This document shows, piece after piece, positions 27,209 to 36,567 of a DNA stretch of 64,000 bases. Source of the DNA: an uncultured Clostridia bacterium (GTDB lineage Bacteria > Bacillota > Clostridia > TANB77 > CAG-508); NCBI GenBank assembly GCA_944386645.1, contig CALXBW010000006.1, positions 1-64,000 on the forward strand, written 5' to 3'. Position 1 is the stretch's first letter. The number at the start of each line of letters is the position of its first letter. A program made the translations under genes and the position numbers. Below the pieces are notes generated by a model. That model was not told the origin of the DNA. It searched no databases and saw only the letters and a list, made by a program, of their open reading frames with translations.

Positions 27209-28036
27209 TTAGTGTTTTTGCAAGATTTTCGTAATTCTTTTTTCTTCATTTTTCGACATTTTTCTTAATTTTGTAATATTTATAATTAGCATAATACAGC
27301 TAAATACAAAAATCACCAAAGATAGCACTTGTGAAATTCGCAAACTGAATAACATCAAACTATCTGTTCTAAGTCCTTCTATAAAAAATCTCACAAAAGA
27401 ATATAAAATTAAATAAATATATGTCAATTCTCCTGCAAATTTTCTTCTTTTTGTCATAAACATTAATATTATAAAAATTAAAAATGTACATATTGATTCA
27501 TATAAAAATGTTGGATGTACCTCTATATAGTGACCATTTTCAATAATACCCATTCTAAATAAATTATCTGTTTGCACCCCATGTGCTTCTATATTAACAA
27601 AATTTCCCCATCTACCTATAGCCTGTCCTAAAGCTAAACATGGAACTAAATAATCTAATAAATCCAAAAATCTTATATTTCTCTTTTTACAAAATACATA
27701 ACATGTAATTACACCACCTATAATTCCACCATATATTGCTAAACCGCCATCTCTTATATTAAATATCTGACTTGGATTTTCTAAAAAATACTCTAAATCA
27801 AATATTACATAATATAATCTTGCACATATTATAGAAATAGGTATTAAAAATATACTTAAATCTAATATATCTTTATATTCTATATTACATTTTTTATTAT
27901 TTATTTTTAATATTAAAAATGCAATCAATATTGCACTTACAATTAGTATTGCATACCAATATATATCTATTCCAAATATATTAAATGCTACTCTATCTAT
28001 ATTAAATTCTAAACCTAATCCAGGGAAAGTAACCAT
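27209..28036 (-). CDS. lgt: Prolipoprotein diacylglyceryl transferase
   Basis: This integral membrane enzyme moves a diacylglyceryl group from phosphatidylglycerol to the lipobox cysteine of prolipoproteins. At 275 aa it is the usual length and has about seven spans. Family motifs are RDGGLAIYGGIIGG and GRWGNFVNIEAHG (the Lgt signature with the conserved Arg and Asn), and the HPTFLYES segment. RBS AGAGAGG. It forms its own unit; a palindromic repeat lies upstream. Confidence 0.95.
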   Translation of the reverse strand: MVTFPGLGLEFNIDRVAFNIFGIDIYWYAILIVSAILIAFLILKINNKKCNIEYKDILDLSIFLIPISIICARLYYVIFDLEYFLENPSQIFNIRDGGLAIYGGIIGGVITCYVFCKKRNIRFLDLLDYLVPCLALGQAIGRWGNFVNIEAHGVQTDNLFRMGIIENGHYIEVHPTFLYESICTFLIFIILMFMTKRRKFAGELTYIYLILYSFVRFFIEGLRTDSLMLFSLRISQVLSLVIFVFSCIMLIINITKLRKMSKNEEKRITKILQKH

Positions 28037-28137
28037 AATTTCCTCTCTTAATAAAATAACTCTTTCAGATGTGAAAGAGCCATAAAATTATTTTAAAAAT
28101 TCTTTTTTTATTTTTAAGTGATTCCTTCGATGTAATC

Positions 28138-28156
28138 GGGCGAACACTGTTCGCCC
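28138..28156. repeat. Palindromic dispersed repeat, canonical copy B
   Basis: GGGCGAACACTGTTCGCCC is a near-perfect palindrome, flanked by TGTAAT and TACATTA, which extend the stem. It lies between ymfH and lgt. Confidence 0.8.
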
Positions 28157-28209
28157 TACATTACTTTACTATTATAAATACTCTTGTTTGTTTAAATATT
28201 GCAATTATT

Positions 28210-29485
28210 TTAATTTAATGGCTCAACTATACTTATTACTTGTTTATCTTCATTAAATACTTCTTTTAACACACTCATAACATATTCCATATCTATTTTT
28301 TCTATTTCTTCTATATAATCAAAACTATTTATTCCTTTGAAATAATCTGATAAGAACATTCTTGAAATATCTCCTACTTCATTATATTCTTTTATATAGT
28401 CACCATATATCATTCTTTTAATTCTATTAAAATCTTCTTCATTAAATCCAGATTTTTTCATATTTTCTATTTCTTTATTTAAAAATTCTTGCACTTTTTT
28501 TGGTTCTTTTGATTGTCCACCTATCATAACATGAGCATAGTTATCTGTAAATTCATATGCTAATTCAGCTTCTTGAAGCATCAAACCGCTTATTATATAA
28601 TTCTCTATATAAATTTGAACTTTTTCCTATTAATAAACTTAATATTATTTCTATTGCAATATGTCTTTTTACAATATCTTTTGTTACTACTTTATCTTTA
28701 TATCCAATTATAAAAGAAGGTATACTTACTTCCATCTTTTTTACAATTTCTTTTTGATTAATCTCTTCTGGCTCTTCTTCATAAACCCTATCTATCTTTC
28801 CAATTTTTTCTTTATTTACTTGTTTTTGTTTTACATATTCTATAGTTTTTTCCGGATCAAAATCTCCACATAATACTAAAACCATGTTACTTGGATTGTA
28901 AAATGTATTATAGCATTTATATAAAATATCTTTATCTATTTTACTTATAGATTCTATTGTACCTGCAATATCTAATCTTACAGGATTTTTTGAATACATT
29001 GCTTTTACTGCATTTATATATACAACCCAATTTGGTTCATCATCATACATCATTATTTCTTGTCCTATTATTCCCTTTTCTTTCTCTACATTCTCATCAG
29101 TAAAATATGGATGTTGTATATAGTTTGCAAGTTCGTCAAATGCAGCTTCAAAATTCTCTGTTGATTCAAACAAATATGCTGTATGATCATTTGTAGTATA
29201 TGCATTAGCATTTACACCTAAAGCAGATAAAACATCTAAACTATTTGTACCGCCTTCTTGCTCAAACATTTTGTGTTCTAAAAAATGTGCTACACCATCT
29301 GGTACAACAGTCATTTCTTTTTCACCAGAAGCCACAAATTTACTATTATTAGAACCATAATGTGTTCCCCATATTGCATATTTTTTTCTAATTCCTTTTT
29401 TAGGAATTATCATAACAGTTAATCCATTTTCCAATTTATCAATATATAATTTTTCCTTCACCTTTGTGTTTTCAATTATTTGCAT
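28210..29485 (-). CDS. ymfH: M16 zinc peptidase YmfH, split by a +1 frameshift at CGG
   Basis: The first frame runs from ATG 29485 to CGG at 28588-28586 and stops six codons later. Skipping C28588 gives AAG GGT TTG ATG CTT (NKGLMLQEAELAYEF) and runs to 28210, about 424 aa, the usual YmfH length. The zinc motif HFLEH (in GVAHFLEHKMFEQEGG) is intact, as is the downstream acidic zinc ligand region. M16 pairs YmfF/YmfH are conserved in Bacillota and process peptides or signal proteins; the partner gene lies 19 bp upstream. The split separates the inactive C-terminal domain from the catalytic one. Read as recoded or mutated; see findings. Confidence 0.88.
28586..28588 (-). other. CGG +1 frameshift site in ymfH
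   Basis: First-frame codons TAT AAT AAG CGG TTT GAT become AAG (C) GGT TTG ATG when the C is skipped. Confidence 0.85.
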
Positions 29486-29504
29486 ATTTTCCTCCTTATT
29501 TATA

Positions 29505-30788
29505 TTATTTTTTTAAGAAATAAATTGTATTTATAGAAATGTTATTAGCAATATTTATTATTTGCTCTTTATTAACTAACTCTATATTTTTCTTATATTC
29601 TTCTGGAGAATAAAATGTTTGTGATAATTCTTGTCCAAAATAATATGTTATTTCTGTATCCTGTTCTTCTTCTATAGAGTTTATAGAAGAATATATATAA
29701 TTTTTCGCATTATTTATTTCTTCATCACTAAAATTACCATTTTTCATATCTTCTAATTGTTCTTTTATAATATCTAAAGCTTTTTGATAATTATCTATTT
29801 CAATTCCAGCTCTTACAAATATAATATTTTTAGGTCTTATATATGTTGATCTTGTTGTATATGCCAAATGAGCTTTTTCTCTAACATTTTGAAATAATTT
29901 TGAATTTGCACTATCTCCTAATATAGTATTATATAATACTATATTAAACATACTACTTTTATCTTCTTTACTTATATTATTTATATTTAACCCTATTACT
30001 AATTTTCCTTGAGTTATATCCATCTTTTCTTCTACTTCATTTACCTGTTTATTATCTATATTTTCACTATCCTGACTATTAACAATAAACTTTCCATCTC
30101 TATTATTTAATTTTTTAATATTAGTATTTTCTCTTACAATTTTTTCAATTTCGTTATTGTCAAGATCTCCTGAAATAAATATATCTATTTTAGACTCGTT
30201 TATTACTTTTTTATAATATTCATATAAATTACTAGCATTAATATCTTCTAAATCTTCACTATATCCATATTTATATAAACTATATGGTTTATCTTTATAC
30301 ATCTCTTCTGTACATCTAATTAAAGAATATAAATTTTTATTATCTATTTTTGAATCTATTATTTGTTTTAAATTATTCTTTTCGCCATCTACATATTCTG
30401 AATTAAATTTATTATCTATAATCAAAGGATTAAACACTATATCAAATAATGTATTTATACTATTTTGTACTAAACTTTCTGTATCTGAAATAAAATTATC
30501 ATTTAATGCTTCTAGATAAAATTTTATTACATGATTATCTCCTGTTTTCTCAATTCCACAATTAAAATTTGCACCATACATATTTTCTAATTGTTTATTT
30601 ATATCTTCTTGAGTTTTTAAATTTGCTGTTCCTCTTCTTAATACAGCTGGTATTAATGCATTTTTTGTAACCTCTTTCCTATTTAATGGTCTTGTAATAA
30701 ATATTGAGATTAAATTTGTTTTAAATTTATCATTTTTTATAAAATGTAATTTAATACCCTTTTTTATATCACTAACTTTCTCTTGCAT
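29505..30788 (-). CDS. M16-family peptidase-like partner (YmfF type)
   Basis: The 427-aa product is an M16 homologue whose position and length match YmfF. The zinc-binding HxxEH motif is absent from the expected N-terminal region (RRGTANLKTQEDINKQLENMYGANF occupies it), so it is probably the non-catalytic half of a heterodimer with YmfH. It lies 19 bp upstream of ymfH with AAGGAGG sites for both. Insulinase-type pairs work as clamshells, one subunit holding zinc and the other an Arg/Tyr pair. Confidence 0.85.
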   Translation of the reverse strand: MQEKVSDIKKGIKLHFIKNDKFKTNLISIFITRPLNRKEVTKNALIPAVLRRGTANLKTQEDINKQLENMYGANFNCGIEKTGDNHVIKFYLEALNDNFISDTESLVQNSINTLFDIVFNPLIIDNKFNSEYVDGEKNNLKQIIDSKIDNKNLYSLIRCTEEMYKDKPYSLYKYGYSEDLEDINASNLYEYYKKVINESKIDIFISGDLDNNEIEKIVRENTNIKKLNNRDGKFIVNSQDSENIDNKQVNEVEEKMDITQGKLVIGLNINNISKEDKSSMFNIVLYNTILGDSANSKLFQNVREKAHLAYTTRSTYIRPKNIIFVRAGIEIDNYQKALDIIKEQLEDMKNGNFSDEEINNAKNYIYSSINSIEEEQDTEITYYFGQELSQTFYSPEEYKKNIELVNKEQIINIANNISINTIYFLKK

Positions 30789-30850
30789 AAATCCTCCTTT
30801 TTAATAACTGTATTTATCAGCTATAAATATTATATATTTTTTACCAGTTT

Positions 30851-31291
30851 TTATACTAATAATTCTTTTACAACCTCGTTAATAGTTTTGCCATCTGATG
30901 CAGCACCTATTTTTTCCTTTGCTGTTTTCATTACTTTTCCCATATCTTTTATAGAATTAGCTCCAACTTCATTTATTACTTCTTTTACAATTTTAGCTAT
31001 TTCTTCCTTACTTAATTGTTTTGGTAAATATTCTTCAATTATATGTATTTCTTCTTCTATTTGCTCTATTAAATCTTGCCTATTACTCTTTTTATAATCC
31101 TCTAGTGAATCTTTCCTCTTTTTTGCTTCTTTAGCCATAATGTTTATAATATCTTCATCTGACAACTCTACTTTTTTATCTTTTTCTACTTGTAATATCG
31201 CTGCTCTTACCATTTGAATTACATTTTTTCTTATAACATTTTTCTCCTTCATTGAATTTTTTAAATCTTCTAATAACTTATCTTTTAACAT
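30851..31291 (-). CDS. yqeY: GatB/YqeY-domain protein
   Basis: From ATG at 31291 (GGAGG 5 bp upstream) the protein is 146 aa, the family length; the open frame to 31366 has no second site. Motifs are MRAAILQVEKDKKVELSDED, RKDSLEDYKKSNRQDL and EYLPKQLSKEEI, and the C-terminal GAASDGKTINEVVKELL region is typical. YqeY is a small tRNA-binding-domain protein related to the tail of GatB; its exact function is not settled. It follows rpsU, as in many Bacillota. Confidence 0.93.
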   Translation of the reverse strand: MLKDKLLEDLKNSMKEKNVIRKNVIQMVRAAILQVEKDKKVELSDEDIINIMAKEAKKRKDSLEDYKKSNRQDLIEQIEEEIHIIEEYLPKQLSKEEIAKIVKEVINEVGANSIKDMGKVMKTAKEKIGAASDGKTINEVVKELLV

Positions 31292-31381
31292 AAAAACCTC
31301 CATTCGAGCAATATAATGCTCTAAAAAATTTAATAAAAACCTATATAAATGACAAGAATGATACAATTTTTTATTAACATA

Positions 31382-31419
31382 AAAGAGGTGAAAAATTTCA
31401 AAAAATTACTTCACCTCTT
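31382..31419 (-). terminator. Terminator after rpsU
   Basis: AAGAGGTGAA pairs with TTCACCTCTT around an AT loop, followed by T on the minus strand. Readthrough would reach yqeY. Confidence 0.75.
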
Positions 31420-31426
31420 AATATAA

Positions 31427-31597
31427 CTAAAACTTTCTTTTTCTTGCAGCCTCTGATTTTTTCTTTCTTTTTACACTTGGCTTTTCATAATGCTCTCTTT
31501 TTCTTACTTCTTGTAAAACTCCATTTTTTGCACATTGTCTTTTAAATCTCTTAAGAGCATCATCTATATTTCCATTATTAACTTTAACCTCTGACAA
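31427..31597 (-). CDS. rpsU: Ribosomal protein bS21
   Basis: A 56-aa frame with the bS21 sequence: [38 protein letters not shown] and a C-terminal AARKRKF. bS21 binds the 30S platform near the anti-Shine-Dalgarno and helps initiation. The start is TTG at 31597 with GGAGG upstream; no ATG exists at this position. Very basic. It has its own promoter, which sits inside the 3' end of the upstream NUDIX gene. Confidence 0.95.
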   Translation of the reverse strand: MSEVKVNNGNIDDALKRFKRQCAKNGVLQEVRKREHYEKPSVKRKKKSEAARKRKF

Positions 31598-31689
31598 TTA
31601 TTTTCCCTCCTTCCGAAGTTTAACTCAAACTGTGGGACTATTTTTTTAGGGAATTATTTATATGTATTGATATCCCGTCAATGCTATAT

Positions 31690-31718
31690 ATTATATATTC
31701 TTTAATCTTAATTGTCAA
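31690..31718 (-). promoter_or_regulatory. rpsU promoter
   Basis: On the minus strand TTGACA (31718-31713), a 17-bp spacer and TATAAT (31695-31690) match consensus. An 85-nt leader follows, with the ATTGACGGGATATCAAT weak hairpin. Confidence 0.75.
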
Positions 31719-32589
31719 TAGATAACATTTTTAACTTATTCTTTATCTTACTTCTTAATCCTCCATTAAGTTTTTCTGAATTAATCATTATTCCATCACC
31801 ATCATAAGCACAATCTCCATCCAAAAGATAATCAACTACAAACAAATTATTATTTACAGTTAGAAATTCTCTTAAGTTTTCTCTTTTTACCCAAACTTCT
31901 CTTTGTTTTTTATTTTCTTCATCAGAAACTTTTTCTTTCTGCATAGAATTTATTGTTCCAAATATAATATATAAAATAGCATATCTATTTATTCCTTTAT
32001 ATGCAGCATAAAAGTGGTTATGTAGTTCGAAAATACTTCTTCTATCAATTGTAATATCAACATATCCAGTTTCTTCTTTTACTTCTCTAATTGCCGCCTC
32101 TTCTGGAGTTTCACCTTCTTCTATTCCTCCAAGTACAAAAGATCTACAATTTCTCTTTAATGCATCAACGCACAAAAAAGTATTATTTTCTTTATTTTTT
32201 ATAACAGCAATAATACTAGTTCTAAATTTTGTTTCAGCATTTGGATTCAAACATTCTTCCCCTGTACCTCTAAAATAAGGAGCAACAACTTGTTTATATG
32301 TTAAATCAAATTTATTAGCTAATGCAAAATGTTTTTGAATGTGAGCTGGCACTAACATAATTGAGTTTTTTTCTAATATATTATTATCTAACGAAACAAT
32401 TGGTAACAATTCATTTGTTAACGGATGTATTGCAGAAATGTTATTTATTTTTCCACAATTTTTAGAGATATTTAAGTAATTGTTATTAGTTCCAATTGCT
32501 ATTGCAGTAACACCATATATTAATTCTTCATTCATTATTATTGTTGGAATTATTTTTCCGTTTGTTAATTCTATTTTTATTTTTCTCAT
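31708..32589 (-). CDS. NUDIX hydrolase with an extra N-terminal domain
   Basis: The 293-aa protein has a complete Nudix box, GIEEGETPEEAAIREVKEET (about residues 145-170), which binds Mg and cleaves nucleoside-diphosphate-linked compounds. The first about 110 residues (NGKIIPTIIMNEELIYGV, LVPAHIQKHFALANKFDLTYK) are not typical of stand-alone Nudix enzymes. The substrate is unknown. It lies 114 bp after the CYTH gene of the cluster at 32.7-38.2 kb and may belong to it, but rpsU also follows directly. RBS AGAGGTG. Confidence 0.85.
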   Translation of the reverse strand: MRKIKIELTNGKIIPTIIMNEELIYGVTAIAIGTNNNYLNISKNCGKINNISAIHPLTNELLPIVSLDNNILEKNSIMLVPAHIQKHFALANKFDLTYKQVVAPYFRGTGEECLNPNAETKFRTSIIAVIKNKENNTFLCVDALKRNCRSFVLGGIEEGETPEEAAIREVKEETGYVDITIDRRSIFELHNHFYAAYKGINRYAILYIIFGTINSMQKEKVSDEENKKQREVWVKRENLREFLTVNNNLFVVDYLLDGDCAYDGDGIMINSEKLNGGLRSKIKNKLKMLSIDN

Positions 32590-32703
32590 TTCAACACCTC
32601 TATTCTTTTCTCTGAAATAAAGCTAATTTTAAAGAAATTTAACACCTATATCTTATATATAATAATAAAATTTAATTATCATACATATTCAATTAGATGT
32701 TTT

Positions 32704-33270
32704 TTAAATTAATGAATCCATTAAAAAAATATGATTTTTTTCAAACTTTATATCTTTTTGTTTATTCTCTATTTGATTATATATTTCCCAATAAGTACAT
32801 TTATATATTGTCTCAATATTAAATTTATCCAATATATTCTTAATTTCTTTCTCTGATGAACAAACTTCACAATAAGTTCCAAAAGGTAATTCATCTAAAT
32901 ATATTTCTATTTCTCTTCTCTTCCAAACTATTCTATATTTTTCCATAATATATGTTTTTGTTAATCCAATTTTTTCAAGCAAATACTTCATTAAATTGCA
33001 ATCTTCTATTTCAAAAGTTGAATTACTATATTCGAATTTTTTTTTGTGTGATTTATCTTTTGACCTCTCCTTAATTGTTATTGTATTATCAAATCCATTT
33101 TTAGTTCTAATAAAAATACCATTCTTAAGTAATCTTTCATCTTCAAAGTCATATCTAATTGTATTCTCAAATGTTCCACCAATTAATATATATTTATTCT
33201 TTCTTAATTCTTCTAAAAAAATATCAACATTTTCAACTTTAAATTTTATTTGAATATTATTGTTTTTCAA
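32704..33270 (-). CDS. CYTH-domain protein (degenerate metal motif)
   Basis: The 188-aa product has a CYTH triphosphate-tunnel layout: DFEDERLLKNGIFIRTKNG, TIKERSKD, KYRIVWKRREIEIYLDELPFG and a C-terminal YWEIYNQ. CYTH enzymes act on triphosphates or make cAMP. The usual N-terminal ExExK is replaced by IQIKFK, so activity is uncertain. It starts with TTG after AGGAGGG and overlaps the PRTase-like gene by 14 bp, which implies coupling. Confidence 0.75.
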   Translation of the reverse strand: MKNNNIQIKFKVENVDIFLEELRKNKYILIGGTFENTIRYDFEDERLLKNGIFIRTKNGFDNTITIKERSKDKSHKKKFEYSNSTFEIEDCNLMKYLLEKIGLTKTYIMEKYRIVWKRREIEIYLDELPFGTYCEVCSSEKEIKNILDKFNIETIYKCTYWEIYNQIENKQKDIKFEKNHIFLMDSLI

Positions 33271-34279
33271 ATTTCCCTCCTAAAATTTTTAATATTTCTT
33301 CTTCTATATTAAATCCGTTTTCATCTTTCTTTATTACTTTATTTAAGATAATAATATAGTCACATATGTTTGCTACACTATCACTTTTTGGAAACACTCC
33401 CATAATACTAACATTATCTGTAATATTTTTTAATTTTTTCTTTATATATAGTATTGTTTTTCCTGAATAGATACTATCAACAATTAAAATAGATTTATTT
33501 TTTAAATTATCTATATTATTAAAATTATCTGCACCTTTTGTTTTATCAATATGTACTTCCCAAAATATTATTTTATTCTTATATTTATCTATATCAAAAT
33601 ATGGTATTATCTTAAAACAACCATTTAATATAAAAATAATATAATCGAATCGTTCTAATTCTATCTGTCTAAAATCTATTTTAAAAGATTGTTTTCTACT
33701 TTTATAATCATTAGCTTTGTATTGATTTATATAATTTTCCTGTAAATCAACATTCTCTTTTTTTACATATTTTTGTTTTATATTTGGCACTTTACTAAAT
33801 ATATTAATATATTCATTATATAATTTAGTAAATCTTTTATCTTCCAACACATAATTAATCAAATATTTTTTTAATTTATAAATTCTATTATCACTGCCTT
33901 CTATTTTCACTGTATATTTTAAAATTGGTCCTATTGATATATGAAATTCAAAATTATTAAAGAAAATTTTATGTTTTCCTATAATTTCAGAAATATATTC
34001 ATGTAATATACCCTTTTGTTTTAATAACATTATATATTTATATAATGCATAATTAAATATTAAATTCTGATATTGTAAAGCCTTTTCTATGTCAATAATA
34101 TCTATTAAAGTAATAGTGGGTGGATTTAATCTATATATACCATTATTTAAATAACATTTCCAACCAGCCTGTTCTATTGTCTTGGCAATATTTTTATTAA
34201 CAGTAATAACAATAGAACCTGATCTTCCATATTTTGAAAATTGAATATTTCTTTTAAAAATTTCACTTAACTTTATCAT
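33257..34279 (-). CDS. Phosphoribosyltransferase-like protein with novel N-terminal domain
   Basis: The C-terminal third holds a type I PRTase-like segment, KSILIVDSIYSGKTILYI, resembling the PRPP-binding loop (VDDxxxTGxT), plus IKKKLKNITDNVSIMGVFP. The first about 200 residues are unknown (SGSIVITVNKNIAKTIEQAG). PRTases join or release ribose-5-phosphate from bases. ATG at 34279 is preferred; the ATG at 34291 is part of the ribosome site (ATGAGG). It overlaps the radical-SAM gene and the CYTH gene, so all three form one unit. The pathway is unknown. Confidence 0.68.
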   Translation of the reverse strand: MIKLSEIFKRNIQFSKYGRSGSIVITVNKNIAKTIEQAGWKCYLNNGIYRLNPPTITLIDIIDIEKALQYQNLIFNYALYKYIMLLKQKGILHEYISEIIGKHKIFFNNFEFHISIGPILKYTVKIEGSDNRIYKLKKYLINYVLEDKRFTKLYNEYINIFSKVPNIKQKYVKKENVDLQENYINQYKANDYKSRKQSFKIDFRQIELERFDYIIFILNGCFKIIPYFDIDKYKNKIIFWEVHIDKTKGADNFNNIDNLKNKSILIVDSIYSGKTILYIKKKLKNITDNVSIMGVFPKSDSVANICDYIIILNKVIKKDENGFNIEEEILKILGGKFEKQ

Positions 34280-35492
34280 AATATACCTCATTAACTATAC
34301 TTGAACGGCTACTTAATGAACAGAAAATAGGGTGTTGATGATATTTTATATATATATTCACTAATTTTTCTGTAAAATTAATTACATCTTTCATATTTGG
34401 TGCTTTTAAATGACTATATGGAGTATTCCTTTTGGGTTGAAAAACTGAATAATCAGACACAATTCCTTTTTCTGCAAATTTTTCACATTCATTTATTAGT
34501 TCATTTAAATCTTGTAATCCTAATACAAAATTACTTCTTACATTTCCTTCTCCAAAAATATTTACTGCTTCATATAATTTTTTTAAAAATTCTTTATATT
34601 CAATTTTACCAGGACAGGAATAAGTAAATAAATTTTCATTTGCTATTTCCAAATTATATTGAACTTGTTTTATTCCTAATTCTTTTAATTTTTTTAATGA
34701 TTCTATTGAATTATGTGGGCACACATTTACAATTGTATCAAAATCTCTTAAATTAAATCGCTTAGTTAAATTTTCTATAAATTCAACCAAAAATTTCCAA
34801 ACTGTTTGTAAATCATTTAAATTACCTGCCATAATAAAAAGATGTTTATGCATTAATTCTGTATTATTCAATAGCTTATCTAATGCTAAATTTGTATTTT
34901 TAAAAAATAATTCTTTTTGGGAATTCCACCATTCATCTACACTACTATATTTATATAAATTATTTAAAGTAGGTCTACATACTTTTTCAGATACCTTTTT
35001 AGGATGTAAATCACAAAATTTACATTGTTTTCCGCAAATCCAATTATAACATCCTTCAAATAACAATAAAGAAATTCTATCTAACCCAACTACATCAACA
35101 TAATCTCCTACTAACAATTCATCTTCTATAGTATCTTTTAAAATCTCATATTCCTTTATAAAGTCAACTTTTAATTTCGATTTATTATTATCTTTATAAA
35201 TTATCAATTTATTTTCTTCCAACTTTAATTCTATTGATGATTTTTCATTATATCGACATTTTACAATAGATTTCGTTTTATCATCACTAAGCAATATTTC
35301 TGAAGGAATTATTTCATTTCTAAGTGAATAGTCATATACTACTTTACCATCAGATACAGGTTTTTTAAAAATAGTCTTATTTTTAAAATTAATTTTCTTT
35401 ATAATATCTGAAAACAAAGAAAGTGGATTAAATTTTACTCCCTCTTCTAATATACTTATTTTCATTCTTGTTACTTCTGAAAAATAATCCAT
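34263..35492 (-). CDS. Radical SAM protein
   Basis: The 409-aa protein has CGKQCKFCDLHPKK near residue 150, the CxxxCxxC pattern that binds the 4Fe-4S cluster for S-adenosylmethionine cleavage, and later segments typical of the TIM barrel (MAGNLNDLQTVWKF, RDFDTIVNVCPHNS, QVQYNLEIANENL, VRSNFVLGLQDL). An unassigned N-terminal domain of about 130 aa precedes it. RBS GGAGGGT. It is the first gene of the CYTH-PRTase unit after the LysR terminator. Substrate unknown. Confidence 0.82.
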   Translation of the reverse strand: MDYFSEVTRMKISILEEGVKFNPLSLFSDIIKKINFKNKTIFKKPVSDGKVVYDYSLRNEIIPSEILLSDDKTKSIVKCRYNEKSSIELKLEENKLIIYKDNNKSKLKVDFIKEYEILKDTIEDELLVGDYVDVVGLDRISLLLFEGCYNWICGKQCKFCDLHPKKVSEKVCRPTLNNLYKYSSVDEWWNSQKELFFKNTNLALDKLLNNTELMHKHLFIMAGNLNDLQTVWKFLVEFIENLTKRFNLRDFDTIVNVCPHNSIESLKKLKELGIKQVQYNLEIANENLFTYSCPGKIEYKEFLKKLYEAVNIFGEGNVRSNFVLGLQDLNELINECEKFAEKGIVSDYSVFQPKRNTPYSHLKAPNMKDVINFTEKLVNIYIKYHQHPIFCSLSSRSSIVNEVYYDKVK

Positions 35493-35651
35493 TTTTACCC
35501 TCCTATTACTTTAATATTTCATTATTTAAAACATATTTTCATAATTAATTATAATCATACATCAAGAAATATTAATTTATTTATATAATACTACTTTTCC
35601 AAAATCAAATATTTATTTTCTATAAGTGTTATAAATTCCATTTATAGCCAA

Positions 35652-35681
35652 AAGAGTATGTGATTTATTTCACATACTCTT
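35652..35681 (-). terminator. Terminator after the LysR regulator
   Basis: A 12-bp stem AAGAGTATGTGA/TCACATACTCTT overlaps the last codons, and T residues follow on the minus strand. Confidence 0.75.
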
Positions 35682-36567
35682 CATATTCATTCTTTATTCT
35701 ACTTATAAACATCAATGGAATATTAGTTAGATATTCACTAATATATACAATATTTAACGTTAAAGTTGGTAATTTTTCATTTATTTTTAATTCAAAAAGT
35801 TCCTTTTGTTGTAGTTCCTTTTTTACTGCTCGTTTTATTACATATCCTATTCCCATGTCTTTTTTTATAGCATCAATTAACATTTCCGTTGTTTCTATTG
35901 TCATAAAAGGCATTAATTCTACCCCTACTTTTTCACAAGTGAAATCTAATTGCTTTCTTGGTGTACTTCTTTTTACTGGTAAAATCAATTTATAACTATT
36001 CAATTCTTTTATTGACATGTTCTCACATACTTTATTTTTACTAATAAAACAATTCTCTAAATCTAATAAAGGATGTATTTCTAAATTATTATAAATAGAT
36101 TCAATAGGAGAAGTATCTAACATAAAATCTATATTATTATTTTCTAATGCCTCAATCATCTGTTCTGTATTCCTACTTATAATATTAATTTCTATATTAG
36201 GATAATCACTATGAAATTTTTCAACTAGAGGAAATAAAAAAAACTTTCCTATGTGTGATTGTACACCTATAGAAACTCTACCATGCGTAAAGTTTTGGAA
36301 TTCTCGCAAATTTCTTTCTCCACTTTTCAATAAATTGTAAGATTTTTCAACATAATCTAGCAATTCTTTTCCTTCTAATGTCAATTTAACTCCTGATGGC
36401 ATTCTATAAAAAAGTTTTGTATTTAAATTTGATTCTAATTGTTTTATTGAATAACTTATACTTGGTTGAGTTACATATAATTTCTCTGCAGCCTTAGAAA
36501 AACTACTACATTTTGCAACTGCATAAAATGTTTTATATAAATCCCAATTTTCTTCTAAACTCATCAT
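35665..36567 (-). CDS. LysR-family transcriptional regulator
   Basis: The 300-aa product has an N-terminal winged helix-turn-helix (KCSSFSKAAEKLYVTQPSISYSIKQLE) and a C-terminal effector domain with the usual periplasmic-binding fold. LysR regulators bind small molecules and control nearby genes. It overlaps the upstream radical-SAM stop by about 35 bp and is therefore cotranscribed with it, an unusual position for a LysR gene. It may sense a product of the cluster. RBS GAGGAAGAG. Confidence 0.9.
   Translation of the reverse strand: MMSLEENWDLYKTFYAVAKCSSFSKAAEKLYVTQPSISYSIKQLESNLNTKLFYRMPSGVKLTLEGKELLDYVEKSYNLLKSGERNLREFQNFTHGRVSIGVQSHIGKFFLFPLVEKFHSDYPNIEINIISRNTEQMIEALENNNIDFMLDTSPIESIYNNLEIHPLLDLENCFISKNKVCENMSIKELNSYKLILPVKRSTPRKQLDFTCEKVGVELMPFMTIETTEMLIDAIKKDMGIGYVIKRAVKKELQQKELFELKINEKLPTLTLNIVYISEYLTNIPLMFISRIKNEYEEYVK

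Noticed and set aside
31598-31683. Riboswitch or autoregulatory leader before rpsU
   Set aside because: Only a weak 5-bp hairpin is visible; no known riboswitch core can be matched.
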